DNA of 64,000 bases from Aurantiochytrium sp. KH105 (lineage: Eukaryota > Sar > Bigyra > Thraustochytrida > Thraustochytriidae), in contig BGKB01000094.1 in assembly GCA_003116975.1 (NCBI GenBank), forward strand, positions 124,001 through 188,000, given 5' to 3'. The position numbers and the translations under genes were made by a program. The notes beneath the pieces are model-generated. The model ran no database searches, was not told the origin of the DNA, and worked only from the letters and a program-made list of their open reading frames with translations. Of this stretch, positions 9,849 to 20,450 are shown piece after piece; the first letter of the stretch is position 1, and the number at the start of each line of letters is the position of its first letter.

Positions 9849-12800
9849 CTAGAGCTGCTCCGGGGGCTGCTGGTCGGCCAGGGGAATGCAGCGAAAGAGA
9901 TGTGTCTTCATATCCTCGAGCGTGCGCACCTTGCGCCAGTAGTCGGTTCCGCTCGGCACCCAGAATTGCATGAGCTCTTCCAACGAGTAGACCGTTCCAT
10001 CGAGCTCGACAGGATCCGCAAGTTCGTCTCCAGCAAGGTCAGTACGCCCCAGAGACACACGACGATTTTTTGTGGGAAGGTCTTTCCACACCACGTCTCG
10101 AGCAAATTCTAGACGCAGCTGGCGTTCCCATTCGCCCCACTGCGCGAGCCACGCCTCAAAGTCCTCCTCCGAAATGGCGCGGATCGTGCGACACACATTG
10201 AAGATCTCCGACGTAGGAATATCAATGTACGATCCGTAGCGCATCATGCGCGAGGAAACAGGGAGGTTCAAAGGGACCCGAAGATCGATCTCGTACCTCA
10301 AAAACACGCAGACATCATCGGTACTACTGTAGCCACCGCGCTTCGCGATCGAGCGAGCCGCGGCCTCATGGACGTATCCAAGACGCATGAGGCGCCGACC
10401 GAGCTCGCGGAGCTTCGTGCGGTCTCCACGTGCACGCGCAATTTCGCAGACAACGTGCATTTGGTTCAGCGCCCAGATTGGCTTGTCTTCGCACGTGTCG
10501 ATGCTGGAAGTCATGCAAATGACGAGCTCTTCGCGCGTCCCAGGGTCGTCCACAAGCAGCTGAATGATCTCCATCACCCGCTCAGCAAGACCGCGTCGCA
10601 TGTTCCTCTGCCGAAACTCGCTAGCTGTACGAAGCTTACTGAGGAACCGTACAACACTGCGCACGTACGCAGCTTCGACACAGGGCTTGATGTCGAGAAT
10701 GGGAGGAGGTTTGCTCGATTTGCCAACATTCGGTTGACTTCCGCGGCTGCTGCTGCTCTGCCTCGCCGCGCTCTCACCTGTATCAGCGCCGGCAGGCTGC
10801 TCTGATTCCGGATCCTCGGCAGATTCTTGAGCGGCCTCCTGAGCGGCTTCCCGATCGGCAATGATCTTGATGGCCTCTTCGCTCAGCGGTCTGCCGTCCT
10901 TTGTGACCCACCCAGCAACAGTACTCCAGAAGCGCACAGCGTCGTCCAAATCGCCGATGGAGTCGTCCGAGTCATAATCATCATCAGAATCATCCACGTC
11001 ACTATCCTCGCCGTAGTCGTTGCGAGATTCTGGATCGTCACGTGTCACAATGTACTCCATCGCCTCCTCCCGCAGACCGTGATCTTCGGTACTATTAAAG
11101 TAAAAGTCGACGCCCTCGCGACCGCTTTGGCGCCAGAGCGCGACCGTTTCTGAATCATCCGTCACCCCTGTGTTGGCCACGTGAACGGCATGGGTAAATC
11201 GAACTGGTTTCTCTGGCATCTTGATCTGTTCAATCTCTGCAATCGCGTCGCTTTCTGCAATTTCAGCGCTCGCGACTTTTTGCAAAATCTCTGCTATCAT
11301 GGCCTCCTGTTCCGGTGTGAGGTCTACTTGCGAACTTGCAAACGACGCAGCGCTTACATTCGATGTGGCAGACGCTGCAGACGGACGCCTAGGCGGTGCG
11401 AGGGAAGAAGAAGAGGACGATCCTCCCCGAAGGCGCCTTCCAACGCTGCCAAGCGCGCTTCGCGCGAGGCGCGACGAAAGGCTCGAGCCCGAGCCTCGAC
11501 GGCGAGTCGCGCCGGCCGTCTGCGAAACCTGCGAGGCAGACCTCGATGGTCGCGAAGTCAACGACCTACGTGCAGACCGGGAAAGTCGGCCACTATGCAC
11601 AGATGGAGTCGTCTCGAGATCAGCCTCCCCATCGCCTTCATCGTCGGCGTCGCTACCAAGGTCGACATCGTCGTCGTCGGTGGCGGCAGCAGCAGGATCT
11701 TTTGTCTCTTCGATGATGGGCTCGAGATCCTTGCGCGCTTCTTCTTGAGCAGCTACACGAGCCTTGCGCTTGATTTCTTGAATCTCAAGTCTGCCTTGCG
11801 CAGCCGCGGTGGCAGCTTCGTCACGCTTCGCCTGCGCTTGCTGCCGAGCCTCATTGGCCTCCTCCCAGAGCGTGCGTGCTTCTTTAGCTTTGTCGACTGC
11901 ATCGGCCATGAAATTGAGCAAGGACTGCGGAAGGCTTTCAATCATGACTGAACCATTGATCATCAGGTCATGGCCTACCTGGACATCGTCAGGAAGAGAC
12001 CTGATCTCGCCACAGCCGACGACGCTAAGCGTTCCGGGAACTTTGAGACCGCGCGGGATCTCCTTCAGCTTGACGCAGTCGACCAAATGCAGGGAGACGC
12101 CAGTTCTTTCTTCGCTGCTTGCCTCCGAAGAGGTCGGGAGATCGTCGAAAGTGCGAAGAGGTTCCTCTTCGGGCTCCTCCATGTCGCTCTCCGAGCTGCT
12201 AGATGAGGAAGAGCTGCTGCTGTCGCTGCTGTAGCTGCTGTCGCTCCTGCTCCTATTCCCGTGGTGGCGGCGATGACTGCGGCCAGCGCCTCCTTGAGCG
12301 GGTTCTGCAAGGCTATACTCGGTGACGATGCGCGATTCGACGCTGGAACGGCTTCGCGTGAACATTGGACGCATGACCTTGGACGCCATCGTGCCGATGC
12401 GGCTCATCTTGCGCACGGGTGTGGCATTTGCGTTGGAGAGCACAGGAGGCGCCGAAAGACTCCAGTTGGTCGGCAGCGTTTCCAGCTCAGGGCACTCGAG
12501 AATAGTGAGGGACCCGCGCACATGGAGATCAGGCGAGATCTTACGCATCTTTAGGCACTGATACACGATCGCCGACCCGTACACTTCAAAAGGGGGCAAA
12601 GTCTCGAAGTCGTCCGCCATTGCAAGAATCAGCGAACCGTAGACGGTCAGCTTGCGCGGCATTTCCGAAAGACTGCTGCAGCCGAGAAGATTGAAAAATC
12701 CCTCTCCGTCTGCGTTCGAAATCTTGGTGAGTGCAGGGTAGCCCACAGTGATGCGCGTCTTTGCAAGTGACTTCAACGCCATACAATAATGCATGTCAAT

Positions 12801-15800
12801 GGCTTCGTAGCAGACGAGCTCCTGCGGCATCTCACGCAGCGATGTGCAATGCTGCATATGGAGACAGCCTTTCGGAATGCGACCGCTCTCTCGGTGATGG
12901 ACGAGCCCGGGATCCGGAATGCCAATTTCGAGGCGTTGTGCCCCCAGCTTTTCTAGAGACGTACAGTGCGACAAATGCAGATCTCCGTAGACGCGCTCAA
13001 GATAGACCTCGCGCAAGCGCGGGCACCGACGAAAGTTTGCCTTGCCTCCAGACACCTCGGCGTTCGCCTCGGACTTGACCTGACCTACGATTGTGCCGGG
13101 ACGAATCTTGACAAGTTCTGGCATCCCCGTGGCAACGAGATTGCCGAGAACACGGATCGGTGGAAGCTCGACGATGCTTGACCCGGAGAGCGTTAGATCG
13201 CCGAGCACCTCGGTCATGCCAAAGAACTCAAGCGCCGTGCAGCCGGTGAGATCAACATCACCTCGCGCCTTAGAGTCCACAACAATAAAACCGTTCTTCC
13301 ATCGCCCGCGCACGCGTCCTACACGCAAGCCGCGTGGAATGATACGAAGCGCCTTGCAGTTGCGCGCTTCGAGGTTTGCGAGGTGGGCATTGGACGGTAT
13401 ACTTGTCAACGAATGGCAGTTGGAAATATCGAGCTTCAGTTGACCCTTTGAGTTTGCGAGCGCCTCATCGGGCAAGAACATGAGATTGCGACAGCCAGAA
13501 AGGCGTAATTCCTCAAGATTCGGCGGAAGGACGTCCGGAATCATTTTAAGCTCGAGCGAATCACTCAGATTCAGCGAGCGGAGATTTGTCAGCTTGACCA
13601 GCAACGGGCTCAGCACACTTGAGTCCTGGAACAGCACGTTGCACTGCGTAATTTCCAGATCGCGAAGCGAGTCCAGATCCTCGTCGGGAACGTCGAGTGT
13701 GGTGAGGTTAGAAAGCTCCTGGAGACGCATTGACGACTTTGCGCCCACCACGGAGCAAACCTCGAGCAAAGGTAGATTGCTGAGGTTGACGGTGCCGTTC
13801 ACGCGAAAGGGAGGGCCAATCTGCTGCACCTTCTCACAGTCTCGTACCACGAGCTTGCCTAAAGTGCGAGATCCCTCGAACGTGACGGCCTCGAGCATGT
13901 TGCACAACATGAGAGTCACTTCGACCTTGGGCCCCACGCTGGCGCTCTCGGTCGCCATTTCTTTTAGGCTGGCAAGACTTTCGAGTTCTAGGCTGCCCTT
14001 CTCGACGAACAAATGCGTCGCTAGCGACTCGAGCTGTGTGCAATGGTCGACAACCAAGGCACCATCGATGGTCAGCCCACCTGCAGCAACTTTGGTGAGG
14101 AATTGACATCCGGAGATTTGCAGTCGACCGTGCATAACCACCTCCGGTGTGGAAGTCCAAAGCTCGTTGACGTTCCTGCACCCGTTGATGTAAACTGACA
14201 CGGACGATGACTCGTCTGAAGTATCATTGTCATTGTCTGCAGAGTTGAGCGCAAGGGCCTTGGGATCAAGTTGAATGCCGTCGAGCGAAGAAAAGCCCCT
14301 ACAGCTCGAGACGCTCAAGCGGGAGCTCACCGTCACGCCAGCCATGGATGCCAGAGAGTGGCAAGAGGTCAAGTTGAGGTTGCGAACAGTGAGACCGTCC
14401 AAATCATGCAGCGCAGGACCCGCGCGAACCTTTTCCTGCTCCTTTTGAAGTTTCAATCGCCGTTTCGTTCTCTGCTCGAGACGGCCCAGATACTTTATCC
14501 ACTTCGCCCGTTTCCTGCGCCGTTTCTCTCTGTAAGCCTGTTTTTCTCGTACCTCGCGTCGTTCGCTTCTCTCCTGACGCCGTTTCGCTCGATTCTCGCG
14601 ACGTTCCGCTCGACCTTCCGTCTCAGACCCAGAGGAATCCTCTGAGACGTAGTCGCGTGCGTCAAAATTCGTTGCTGCCGCGCGGATTCGATCAAAGGCC
14701 CAGTAGGACCAGATTTGGATTTCGCGTGCTTGATCGCTAGTCATTGCACGGCAGGTCTCGAGCGTACGAAGAGTGTCGCTTTCGATGAGCCTATCCAAGA
14801 GATTTTCAAAGCTCTCGTCCTCTTCGATCAATGGGGCCATGAAGCAGCGCAACACTTCAATTTCCCGACGGCCCTCGGGACTATCGCGCGGAGGCACTCT
14901 TAGGTCCACCTCGCCTTCGGGGAGCTCGAGCTTATCGAAGGCGCTCACAACGGCTTGTCTGTGTCTTTCAAGAATCAAGTCATAGCCATTAGCCAGGCCC
15001 TCGACCGTCAGCGCCCGAGCGGCCCGAATTGTGCGAACTCCCTGATCGTAGAACATGTCAAAATAAGAAGCCAGGCCTTCAAAGCGAAGGGCGCGCAGAA
15101 TTGCCGTTTCTTGGTCATTCAGCGGTCTGCGTCGCCACGCCCCGGGATAACGATCCGGATTGCCGAACTCGGCATCCGAAAGGTTCTCGTCAATGTCGTC
15201 ATCACCAAAACTTGCAGACGCCGCCTCAGCCGAGAAGAGGCGACGCGTTAGTCTCACAGTGGTCATTCGATCCATGCCCCAGAGGGGGCTTTCGGACTCG
15301 GTCATGATCGCAAGCAGCTTAGCCTTGCAATCGTCAATGGAAGAAGTCCCCTCGTCCTTCATTGTCTCCCAGTATCGCGCCATGCCGAGGCGAGCAAGTA
15401 TGCGTAAGAGAGGTGGATCGCGCTCGGTACGGGCAGCTGCATTGCGGATAGCAAGCATAATTTCGGTCCGCTCGCGAAAGCTTGTAACCCCGAGCTCCCA
15501 GAGATCAGCGTGCGAGAGCTGGCTAGCAGCTCGCAAAGCGTTCGGTTTGCGCCCTTGTACTTTGCCAAGGAGCGCAGGGGCGCACTCGTCCCAACCTGCT
15601 GTTTCTAAAATGTGCTTGACATGAGAAGCAGAGCCGTAGCGGGGCTGTGAACGACGCCGCATTGCTGATGCGGAGGACAGTTGCGATGCGCGCCGGCGGC
15701 CCGAGGCGGCTGATGTTTGCGACCGACGACGCGTTGCAGACGAAGCCGTCGAGCGCCGGCGCGATGACCGTGAGCGAGATGTCTCGCGTGGCATGGAAGG

Positions 15801-18800
15801 GGAATCATCTTCAGCATTGCTGAGCGACGCATCCTCCTCTTCATCAACTTGAGAACTTTCCTTTTCCGCGATCTTTGCAGCCTCTTGGGCGGTGTCCTCA
15901 TCGGACCAGGACGATGCGCAGGAGCTCGACCCGCCCGAGTCGTAACCGTCCATAATTACCATGTCAGAACCCATCGTCAAGCGGGTGTGGGGCAGCGCCT
16001 TGAGAATGCGCAGACTGTCTTCGGTCGAGATGCCAAACTCTCGAAGCTGAGTGATGTTCAACGACTTGAGTCTTTCAATACTCCTTACGCCACAACGCAC
16101 AATAACGTCGTGGTATTGCTCTGTATCGACTGACTTGAGAAATTCGCGAACGGCAAGGGGTCCGTCCCACATGTTGAGAACAATTTCCTTTTGCAGGGCT
16201 CCTGTGGAAGACGCCGTCGAGTCCGAGTCAGAACTGGATGCGCGACCGCGTTGCGTCCCCATCATTGGCATTTGATGCAGGCAAGCCAGAAGCCTATCAT
16301 TCTGGGCGCCAAAGATCTCGGCAAGCGCGTCGGCAGAAATTGCATGAAGTTGCGCGACCGTGTGATAGCCTTGCTCAAAGAGGGCTGGTGCAACGTGAGC
16401 AAAGCCAGCGCTTGCTAATTTGGCAAAAATAAAGTCCCTTTCGTCGCCCTCAGCCCTCTCACACAATACCTGCGAACTCGCGTCGCTAGCATTGTCTTCG
16501 CTGGGCAATCTGGACGTTCGCCGTTCACTTGCCTGAGAACCTCGCCGAGAGGAAGAGGCTTGACTGCTCCTTTTACTCTCCCTTTTTCCCTTTTTCTTAT
16601 CCTTCTTCTTCTTCTTCTTCTTGACGGGAGGCTCGCTACCCTCTTCGGCAAAGTCCGCGGGGAGGTCAGCGGCGCGAAAGGCCTCAATGATCTCGGCACG
16701 AGCCGCGTACGAGGCCACTTTACATCGCCTCAGAGAATCGTGATCGAGGTTTTTTAACTTCACCGTTGCGCAAAGCCGAGCTTGCGTCATTTCCTCGTAC
16801 AAGGGGCCCTGGTCGATGCTTGCGAGGACCTGATATACTGGCGAGGCCAGCTTCGCGCGTACGCTCTCATCTTGGGCCTCTTGATTTTGACGCTCTGCTT
16901 CGTCGACGAGCTCTTGTGCATCGTCGATAGCCTCTTGAGAGCCTTGCGACTCTGCTTGCGCCTGAAGCTCGAGAGCAGCTGCGGCATGGACAGCAGCAAT
17001 AATGCGCTGCCGCTTCTCGAAACGCACGTAGCCAAGCTCGCGCAAACTTTGGTGAGACATCGACCATGCTGCCTGGGCTGCGGTGTAGATTTTTTTCGAT
17101 TTCAGCCTGGCGACAAGTCTTGGCTCATCAATTTCATTGAGTGCCTCCACAAGTGCAGGACTTGGCGTGGGCGCTGGCCCAGCTTCAACTTCACGAGCAA
17201 TTCTACGCAAAGCAGCTATGATTGGTTTTCGCGTCTTCTTAAATTGCATGCCAAGAGCCTTCATCTCTTTGTTCCCGACATAGCGGCACGTGTCGACGTT
17301 ATCGTATCCCCCTCTTTTCAACTTTTCGTACCATTCCATCAGATTCTCACGACGCAGCGCTCTGCGCAAGCGCTTGCGGAAAATCCGTTGCGCTTTTTTA
17401 TCATTTGCCGCGTTTGGATCAGCTTCGTCGCCACTCCTCTCCTTGTCAACATCACTGTAGTCTTCTTCTTCTTCTTCCTCTTCGCTGCTGTCCTCTTCGC
17501 TGCTGTCCTCTTCGCTGCTGCTCGAGCCGCGGCCAGAATACCTGCTTCTACGAACTCTGCTTCCAGAGCTGCATTGCGTGCGCCTGGTTTCGGAACGGCG
17601 CGTCAAGGCATCTTCGCTATCATCGTCACTGGATGTTGCACGATACCCCTCCCCCTCCCAAAAACTACGGTCGCGCATGGCCGCTAACACTCGTGATCGC
17701 GTAGAGAACAAGAAAATGCCTGCCTCACGCAATTGCCCATGTGAGATATTTTGACAGGCTTCGAATGAATCAAAGCCTCTACTTTCGAGGTGACGAAGAA
17801 TGCTCTCATCCAGGTCAAAGTTTCGAAGAGCTTGACGCAAGGTGCGACCTGGTCTGCCAGTGCTCTCTCGTGCCGGTGCCGGTGCTGGTGCTGGTTGCCG
17901 TCGATCAGGGTGCGACCATGCTTCGCGAGAGTTCAACATCGTCAAAAGTCTGTCGCGGTCAATGAAGCGATGTACGCCCCATCGACGCAAATCCACGTGC
18001 GTAATCGTGCGGCAAGTTGAGTATGTCAGCGAATTGGCTGCGGTAAAGCTTGGCAGCAGGTCCTCGCGATTGACGGCTCGGAGGATCCCCACAAGACCAG
18101 CTTCAATAACTTCTTCCCCAGCGTCCTTATCTTCTTCCTCAGGCTCGTCAGGCTCGTCAGGCTCAGCCTCGGCATTTGCAAACGCCTCGAGGACTCGCTC
18201 ACGATCCAGAAAAAGCCGCACCCTCAAGCTATTGTGCAGAAAAAAGTGCGAGAGGAGACTTTTGCAGACACTCACCGAAGTAAGCCCCTGGCTTTTGAAG
18301 GCCGGCCACAGGGTGTCTTCCATTTCGATGCTTGAAAGAATTTTGCGCACGGTAGTAGCATTTGACGTGTATGACAACGCCAGAACCTTCTTACGATCCT
18401 TTTCATCTTCCTCGTCCTCGCTTTCCGTTGGGGTGTCGCTCTCGTGCACGCTGTACTCAGACACTGACGAGAGGCTGGAGTGATCAAGAGCGTCATCAAA
18501 AACGTTCCAGCCTGAAGGGACGCACTCGACCAGCTCGATACGACCGAGCTCAGCGGTTCCTGACTGCGAGAGCCCTCCTGAAAGAGGCGAGTTTCGGATT
18601 TCCACGTCGACACGGTTGGGGTTCGCGGTCTCCAGGTGACCGGCGAGGAATTCCAGGGAGGGGCAACTGAAGATGTGCACTGCGAGGTCAACATTAGCCT
18701 GCGGTTGAAGATGAAGGTGGCCCTCCGTGATGCAAGCAAAGTGTCGGCAAGATCGGACACTCAGAGGCCCGGTCAAGTGCAACGAGCCTGCGCTGCTAGA

Positions 18801-20450
18801 GAGCGACTTGAGGGCCGGGCAATCGTCCAGATTTGCTCCGGCGATGGTGACTTCGCCTTTCGACAAAGTGCGGAGAGCTCTACAATTGCTAATTGACAAA
18901 GACCGTGAGCACTCGAGCGAGGAGGTCGCCACGGTCTTGAGCTTTGCGCAGCGCTCGAGCGTGAGCCCCGCAATGCTTACATTGTCGCCTAGAGACCGGA
19001 GTTCGTCGCATCCTCGAATGTAGACGCTGTGCGATGCACTGATCAGATTCGGCGCGAGCTCTTCGATGTCATCCAAGCTTGACAAGTGCAGATCTGAGGT
19101 CACGCACGTATTCTCGAGCCAGTCAGCTGCGCCTTTGACGCGTTCGAGATTGAGATTCTTGACTGTCCACGCCACCTCGGCGGGGTTCACATTCGGCATG
19201 GAAGCGTCGCGGATCTTAACGGAGCACTTTGTACGGATACGCTCGGGCAGACCCGGAATGTCGCTCAGCTCCCCGTTCATGTTGAGCCAGAAGTCTTTTT
19301 TGAGCCGGAGACCGCGAACTTGTGGCGGCCCCTCGCGAGCCTCGAGTTCGGCGATACGATCTTGGCGGGCCTTGAGAAGACGGGCGCGACGGCGGGCATT
19401 TCGGCGCTCCACGCGCTCGCGCTCCAAGCGAGCACGAACGCGTTCTGGAGCGCGTGTGTCCTCGAAGGCGGAAATGATAGCGTGGCGAGCAACAAAGGTA
19501 GTCACACCGGCAGCGCGGAGGGGCACATGCGTTAAGGTTCCGCACCGCGAGAGTGTTGTCCACCCATTTTCTTCAAAAAGCGGAAACATATCCTCCATAC
19601 CAATACCGCGCAAGAGTTGGCGAATCATAAACGGCTCGTTTGACTCAGGATCGGTACTCAGCTCGCCGGACTCGTCGTCACTGATGTCTTCGGGATCAAA
19701 GTTCTGACCGGGATCACTGTTAACGGCACTGGAGGCATCGAGATTTTCAAATGCGGCGATGATGCGTTCGCGCATGGAGAACAGCGGAACGTCTGCAGCG
19801 CGCAGATCAGAGTGAGACACATTGCGAAGCCGATCGAGCGTCACAAGATTCTCGCGCTCAAAGGATGGGATAAAGTCTGCATGTCCAATGTTACGAAGGA
19901 CGTTCGCGATGGTCACCATCTCATCGTTTCTGTCGAGGTCGTCGACGTCCGAGTCGTAGTCAGACCCGTAGTCGAGGGCTGGCTCTGCAGCGTAGAGAGC
20001 TTTCTTGACTTGATCTATGCCATCGACGTTTGCGCTTTCAACTCTGTCGGCCCAGTCTTCGATGTAAGCTCGTGTCGCTGCATCGCAGCGAGAGCGGTCT
20101 TTCTTCTTGGACCTTTTCCGCCTCGGCCGTCTGCCCCTTGATCGTGGCGCGCTGCCCGAGGATCCTGACGTGTCGCTGTCGGAGAACAAGGGCGAGGACT
20201 CTTGCGAGGAGCTGCTGTCACTGGTTGCGCTGTCCCGCTCGCGCCTGAGCAGGCGATTCGCGGCTTCTTCGTCGTCTTCGTCGTCCGAGCGGTCCGAGTC
20301 GCGGCGCACCACGACGTCTTCGCCGTCTTCGGGGCCCAGGCCTGCCTCCGCGAGGCTTGCCGCCAGGGCTGCTGCGAAGGCGTCTTCGTCGCTCTGGCCA
20401 TCCTGCTGCTCGCGCAGCGCCCGCAAGAGGTAGCTCTCGTTCTCGCTCAT
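9849..20450 (-). CDS. Giant SAM/LRR protein with C-terminal NEL E3 ubiquitin ligase domain
   Basis: A single 10.6 kb frame encodes 3,533 residues from ATG 20450. Residues 21-35 (DEDAFAAALAASLAE) fit a ubiquitin-interacting motif. About 14 divergent SAM-like repeats (hydrophobic core of the form LRGIGMEDMFPLFEENG with a closing LRAAGVTTF helix) lie between about 175 and 1,930. Two leucine-rich blocks (xLxISNCxxLxxLP-type) lie at about 377-650 and 2,010-2,845. A charged coiled coil (about 2,850-2,915) and acidic Ser-rich linkers follow. The last about 280 residues match the NEL domain of bacterial IpaH/SspH/SlrP ligases: CEDKPIWALNQM with candidate catalytic Cys3320 (codon at 10491-10493), a LGRRLMRLG helix, LRVPLNLP and WLAQWGEWE. 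NEL enzymes form a thioester with ubiquitin through that Cys. The inferred role is a scaffolded E3 ligase. Substrates and origin are unknown; transfer from bacteria is a plausible source of the module. Confidence 0.88.
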   Translation of the reverse strand: MSENESYLLRALREQQDGQSDEDAFAAALAASLAEAGLGPEDGEDVVVRRDSDRSDDEDDEEAANRLLRRERDSATSDSSSSQESSPLFSDSDTSGSSGSAPRSRGRRPRRKRSKKKDRSRCDAATRAYIEDWADRVESANVDGIDQVKKALYAAEPALDYGSDYDSDVDDLDRNDEMVTIANVLRNIGHADFIPSFERENLVTLDRLRNVSHSDLRAADVPLFSMRERIIAAFENLDASSAVNSDPGQNFDPEDISDDESGELSTDPESNEPFMIRQLLRGIGMEDMFPLFEENGWTTLSRCGTLTHVPLRAAGVTTFVARHAIISAFEDTRAPERVRARLERERVERRNARRRARLLKARQDRIAELEAREGPPQVRGLRLKKDFWLNMNGELSDIPGLPERIRTKCSVKIRDASMPNVNPAEVAWTVKNLNLERVKGAADWLENTCVTSDLHLSSLDDIEELAPNLISASHSVYIRGCDELRSLGDNVSIAGLTLERCAKLKTVATSSLECSRSLSISNCRALRTLSKGEVTIAGANLDDCPALKSLSSSAGSLHLTGPLSVRSCRHFACITEGHLHLQPQANVDLAVHIFSCPSLEFLAGHLETANPNRVDVEIRNSPLSGGLSQSGTAELGRIELVECVPSGWNVFDDALDHSSLSSVSEYSVHESDTPTESEDEEDEKDRKKVLALSYTSNATTVRKILSSIEMEDTLWPAFKSQGLTSVSVCKSLLSHFFLHNSLRVRLFLDRERVLEAFANAEAEPDEPDEPEEEDKDAGEEVIEAGLVGILRAVNREDLLPSFTAANSLTYSTCRTITHVDLRRWGVHRFIDRDRLLTMLNSREAWSHPDRRQPAPAPAPARESTGRPGRTLRQALRNFDLDESILRHLESRGFDSFEACQNISHGQLREAGIFLFSTRSRVLAAMRDRSFWEGEGYRATSSDDDSEDALTRRSETRRTQCSSGSRVRRSRYSGRGSSSSEEDSSEEDSSEEEEEEEDYSDVDKERSGDEADPNAANDKKAQRIFRKRLRRALRRENLMEWYEKLKRGGYDNVDTCRYVGNKEMKALGMQFKKTRKPIIAALRRIAREVEAGPAPTPSPALVEALNEIDEPRLVARLKSKKIYTAAQAAWSMSHQSLRELGYVRFEKRQRIIAAVHAAAALELQAQAESQGSQEAIDDAQELVDEAERQNQEAQDESVRAKLASPVYQVLASIDQGPLYEEMTQARLCATVKLKNLDHDSLRRCKVASYAARAEIIEAFRAADLPADFAEEGSEPPVKKKKKKKDKKKGKRESKRSSQASSSRRGSQASERRTSRLPSEDNASDASSQVLCERAEGDERDFIFAKLASAGFAHVAPALFEQGYHTVAQLHAISADALAEIFGAQNDRLLACLHQMPMMGTQRGRASSSDSDSTASSTGALQKEIVLNMWDGPLAVREFLKSVDTEQYHDVIVRCGVRSIERLKSLNITQLREFGISTEDSLRILKALPHTRLTMGSDMVIMDGYDSGGSSSCASSWSDEDTAQEAAKIAEKESSQVDEEEDASLSNAEDDSPSMPRETSRSRSSRRRSTASSATRRRSQTSAASGRRRASQLSSASAMRRRSQPRYGSASHVKHILETAGWDECAPALLGKVQGRKPNALRAASQLSHADLWELGVTSFRERTEIMLAIRNAAARTERDPPLLRILARLGMARYWETMKDEGTSSIDDCKAKLLAIMTESESPLWGMDRMTTVRLTRRLFSAEAASASFGDDDIDENLSDAEFGNPDRYPGAWRRRPLNDQETAILRALRFEGLASYFDMFYDQGVRTIRAARALTVEGLANGYDLILERHRQAVVSAFDKLELPEGEVDLRVPPRDSPEGRREIEVLRCFMAPLIEEDESFENLLDRLIESDTLRTLETCRAMTSDQAREIQIWSYWAFDRIRAAATNFDARDYVSEDSSGSETEGRAERRENRAKRRQERSERREVREKQAYREKRRRKRAKWIKYLGRLEQRTKRRLKLQKEQEKVRAGPALHDLDGLTVRNLNLTSCHSLASMAGVTVSSRLSVSSCRGFSSLDGIQLDPKALALNSADNDNDTSDESSSVSVYINGCRNVNELWTSTPEVVMHGRLQISGCQFLTKVAAGGLTIDGALVVDHCTQLESLATHLFVEKGSLELESLASLKEMATESASVGPKVEVTLMLCNMLEAVTFEGSRTLGKLVVRDCEKVQQIGPPFRVNGTVNLSNLPLLEVCSVVGAKSSMRLQELSNLTTLDVPDEDLDSLRDLEITQCNVLFQDSSVLSPLLVKLTNLRSLNLSDSLELKMIPDVLPPNLEELRLSGCRNLMFLPDEALANSKGQLKLDISNCHSLTSIPSNAHLANLEARNCKALRIIPRGLRVGRVRGRWKNGFIVVDSKARGDVDLTGCTALEFFGMTEVLGDLTLSGSSIVELPPIRVLGNLVATGMPELVKIRPGTIVGQVKSEANAEVSGGKANFRRCPRLREVYLERVYGDLHLSHCTSLEKLGAQRLEIGIPDPGLVHHRESGRIPKGCLHMQHCTSLREMPQELVCYEAIDMHYCMALKSLAKTRITVGYPALTKISNADGEGFFNLLGCSSLSEMPRKLTVYGSLILAMADDFETLPPFEVYGSAIVYQCLKMRKISPDLHVRGSLTILECPELETLPTNWSLSAPPVLSNANATPVRKMSRIGTMASKVMRPMFTRSRSSVESRIVTEYSLAEPAQGGAGRSHRRHHGNRSRSDSSYSSDSSSSSSSSSSESDMEEPEEEPLRTFDDLPTSSEASSEERTGVSLHLVDCVKLKEIPRGLKVPGTLSVVGCGEIRSLPDDVQVGHDLMINGSVMIESLPQSLLNFMADAVDKAKEARTLWEEANEARQQAQAKRDEAATAAAQGRLEIQEIKRKARVAAQEEARKDLEPIIEETKDPAAAATDDDDVDLGSDADDEGDGEADLETTPSVHSGRLSRSARRSLTSRPSRSASQVSQTAGATRRRGSGSSLSSRLARSALGSVGRRLRGGSSSSSSLAPPRRPSAASATSNVSAASFASSQVDLTPEQEAMIAEILQKVASAEIAESDAIAEIEQIKMPEKPVRFTHAVHVANTGVTDDSETVALWRQSGREGVDFYFNSTEDHGLREEAMEYIVTRDDPESRNDYGEDSDVDDSDDDYDSDDSIGDLDDAVRFWSTVAGWVTKDGRPLSEEAIKIIADREAAQEAAQESAEDPESEQPAGADTGESAARQSSSSRGSQPNVGKSSKPPPILDIKPCVEAAYVRSVVRFLSKLRTASEFRQRNMRRGLAERVMEIIQLLVDDPGTREELVICMTSSIDTCEDKPIWALNQMHVVCEIARARGDRTKLRELGRRLMRLGYVHEAAARSIAKRGGYSSTDDVCVFLRYEIDLRVPLNLPVSSRMMRYGSYIDIPTSEIFNVCRTIRAISEEDFEAWLAQWGEWERQLRLEFARDVVWKDLPTKNRRVSLGRTDLAGDELADPVELDGTVYSLEELMQFWVPSGTDYWRKVRTLEDMKTHLFRCIPLADQQPPEQL

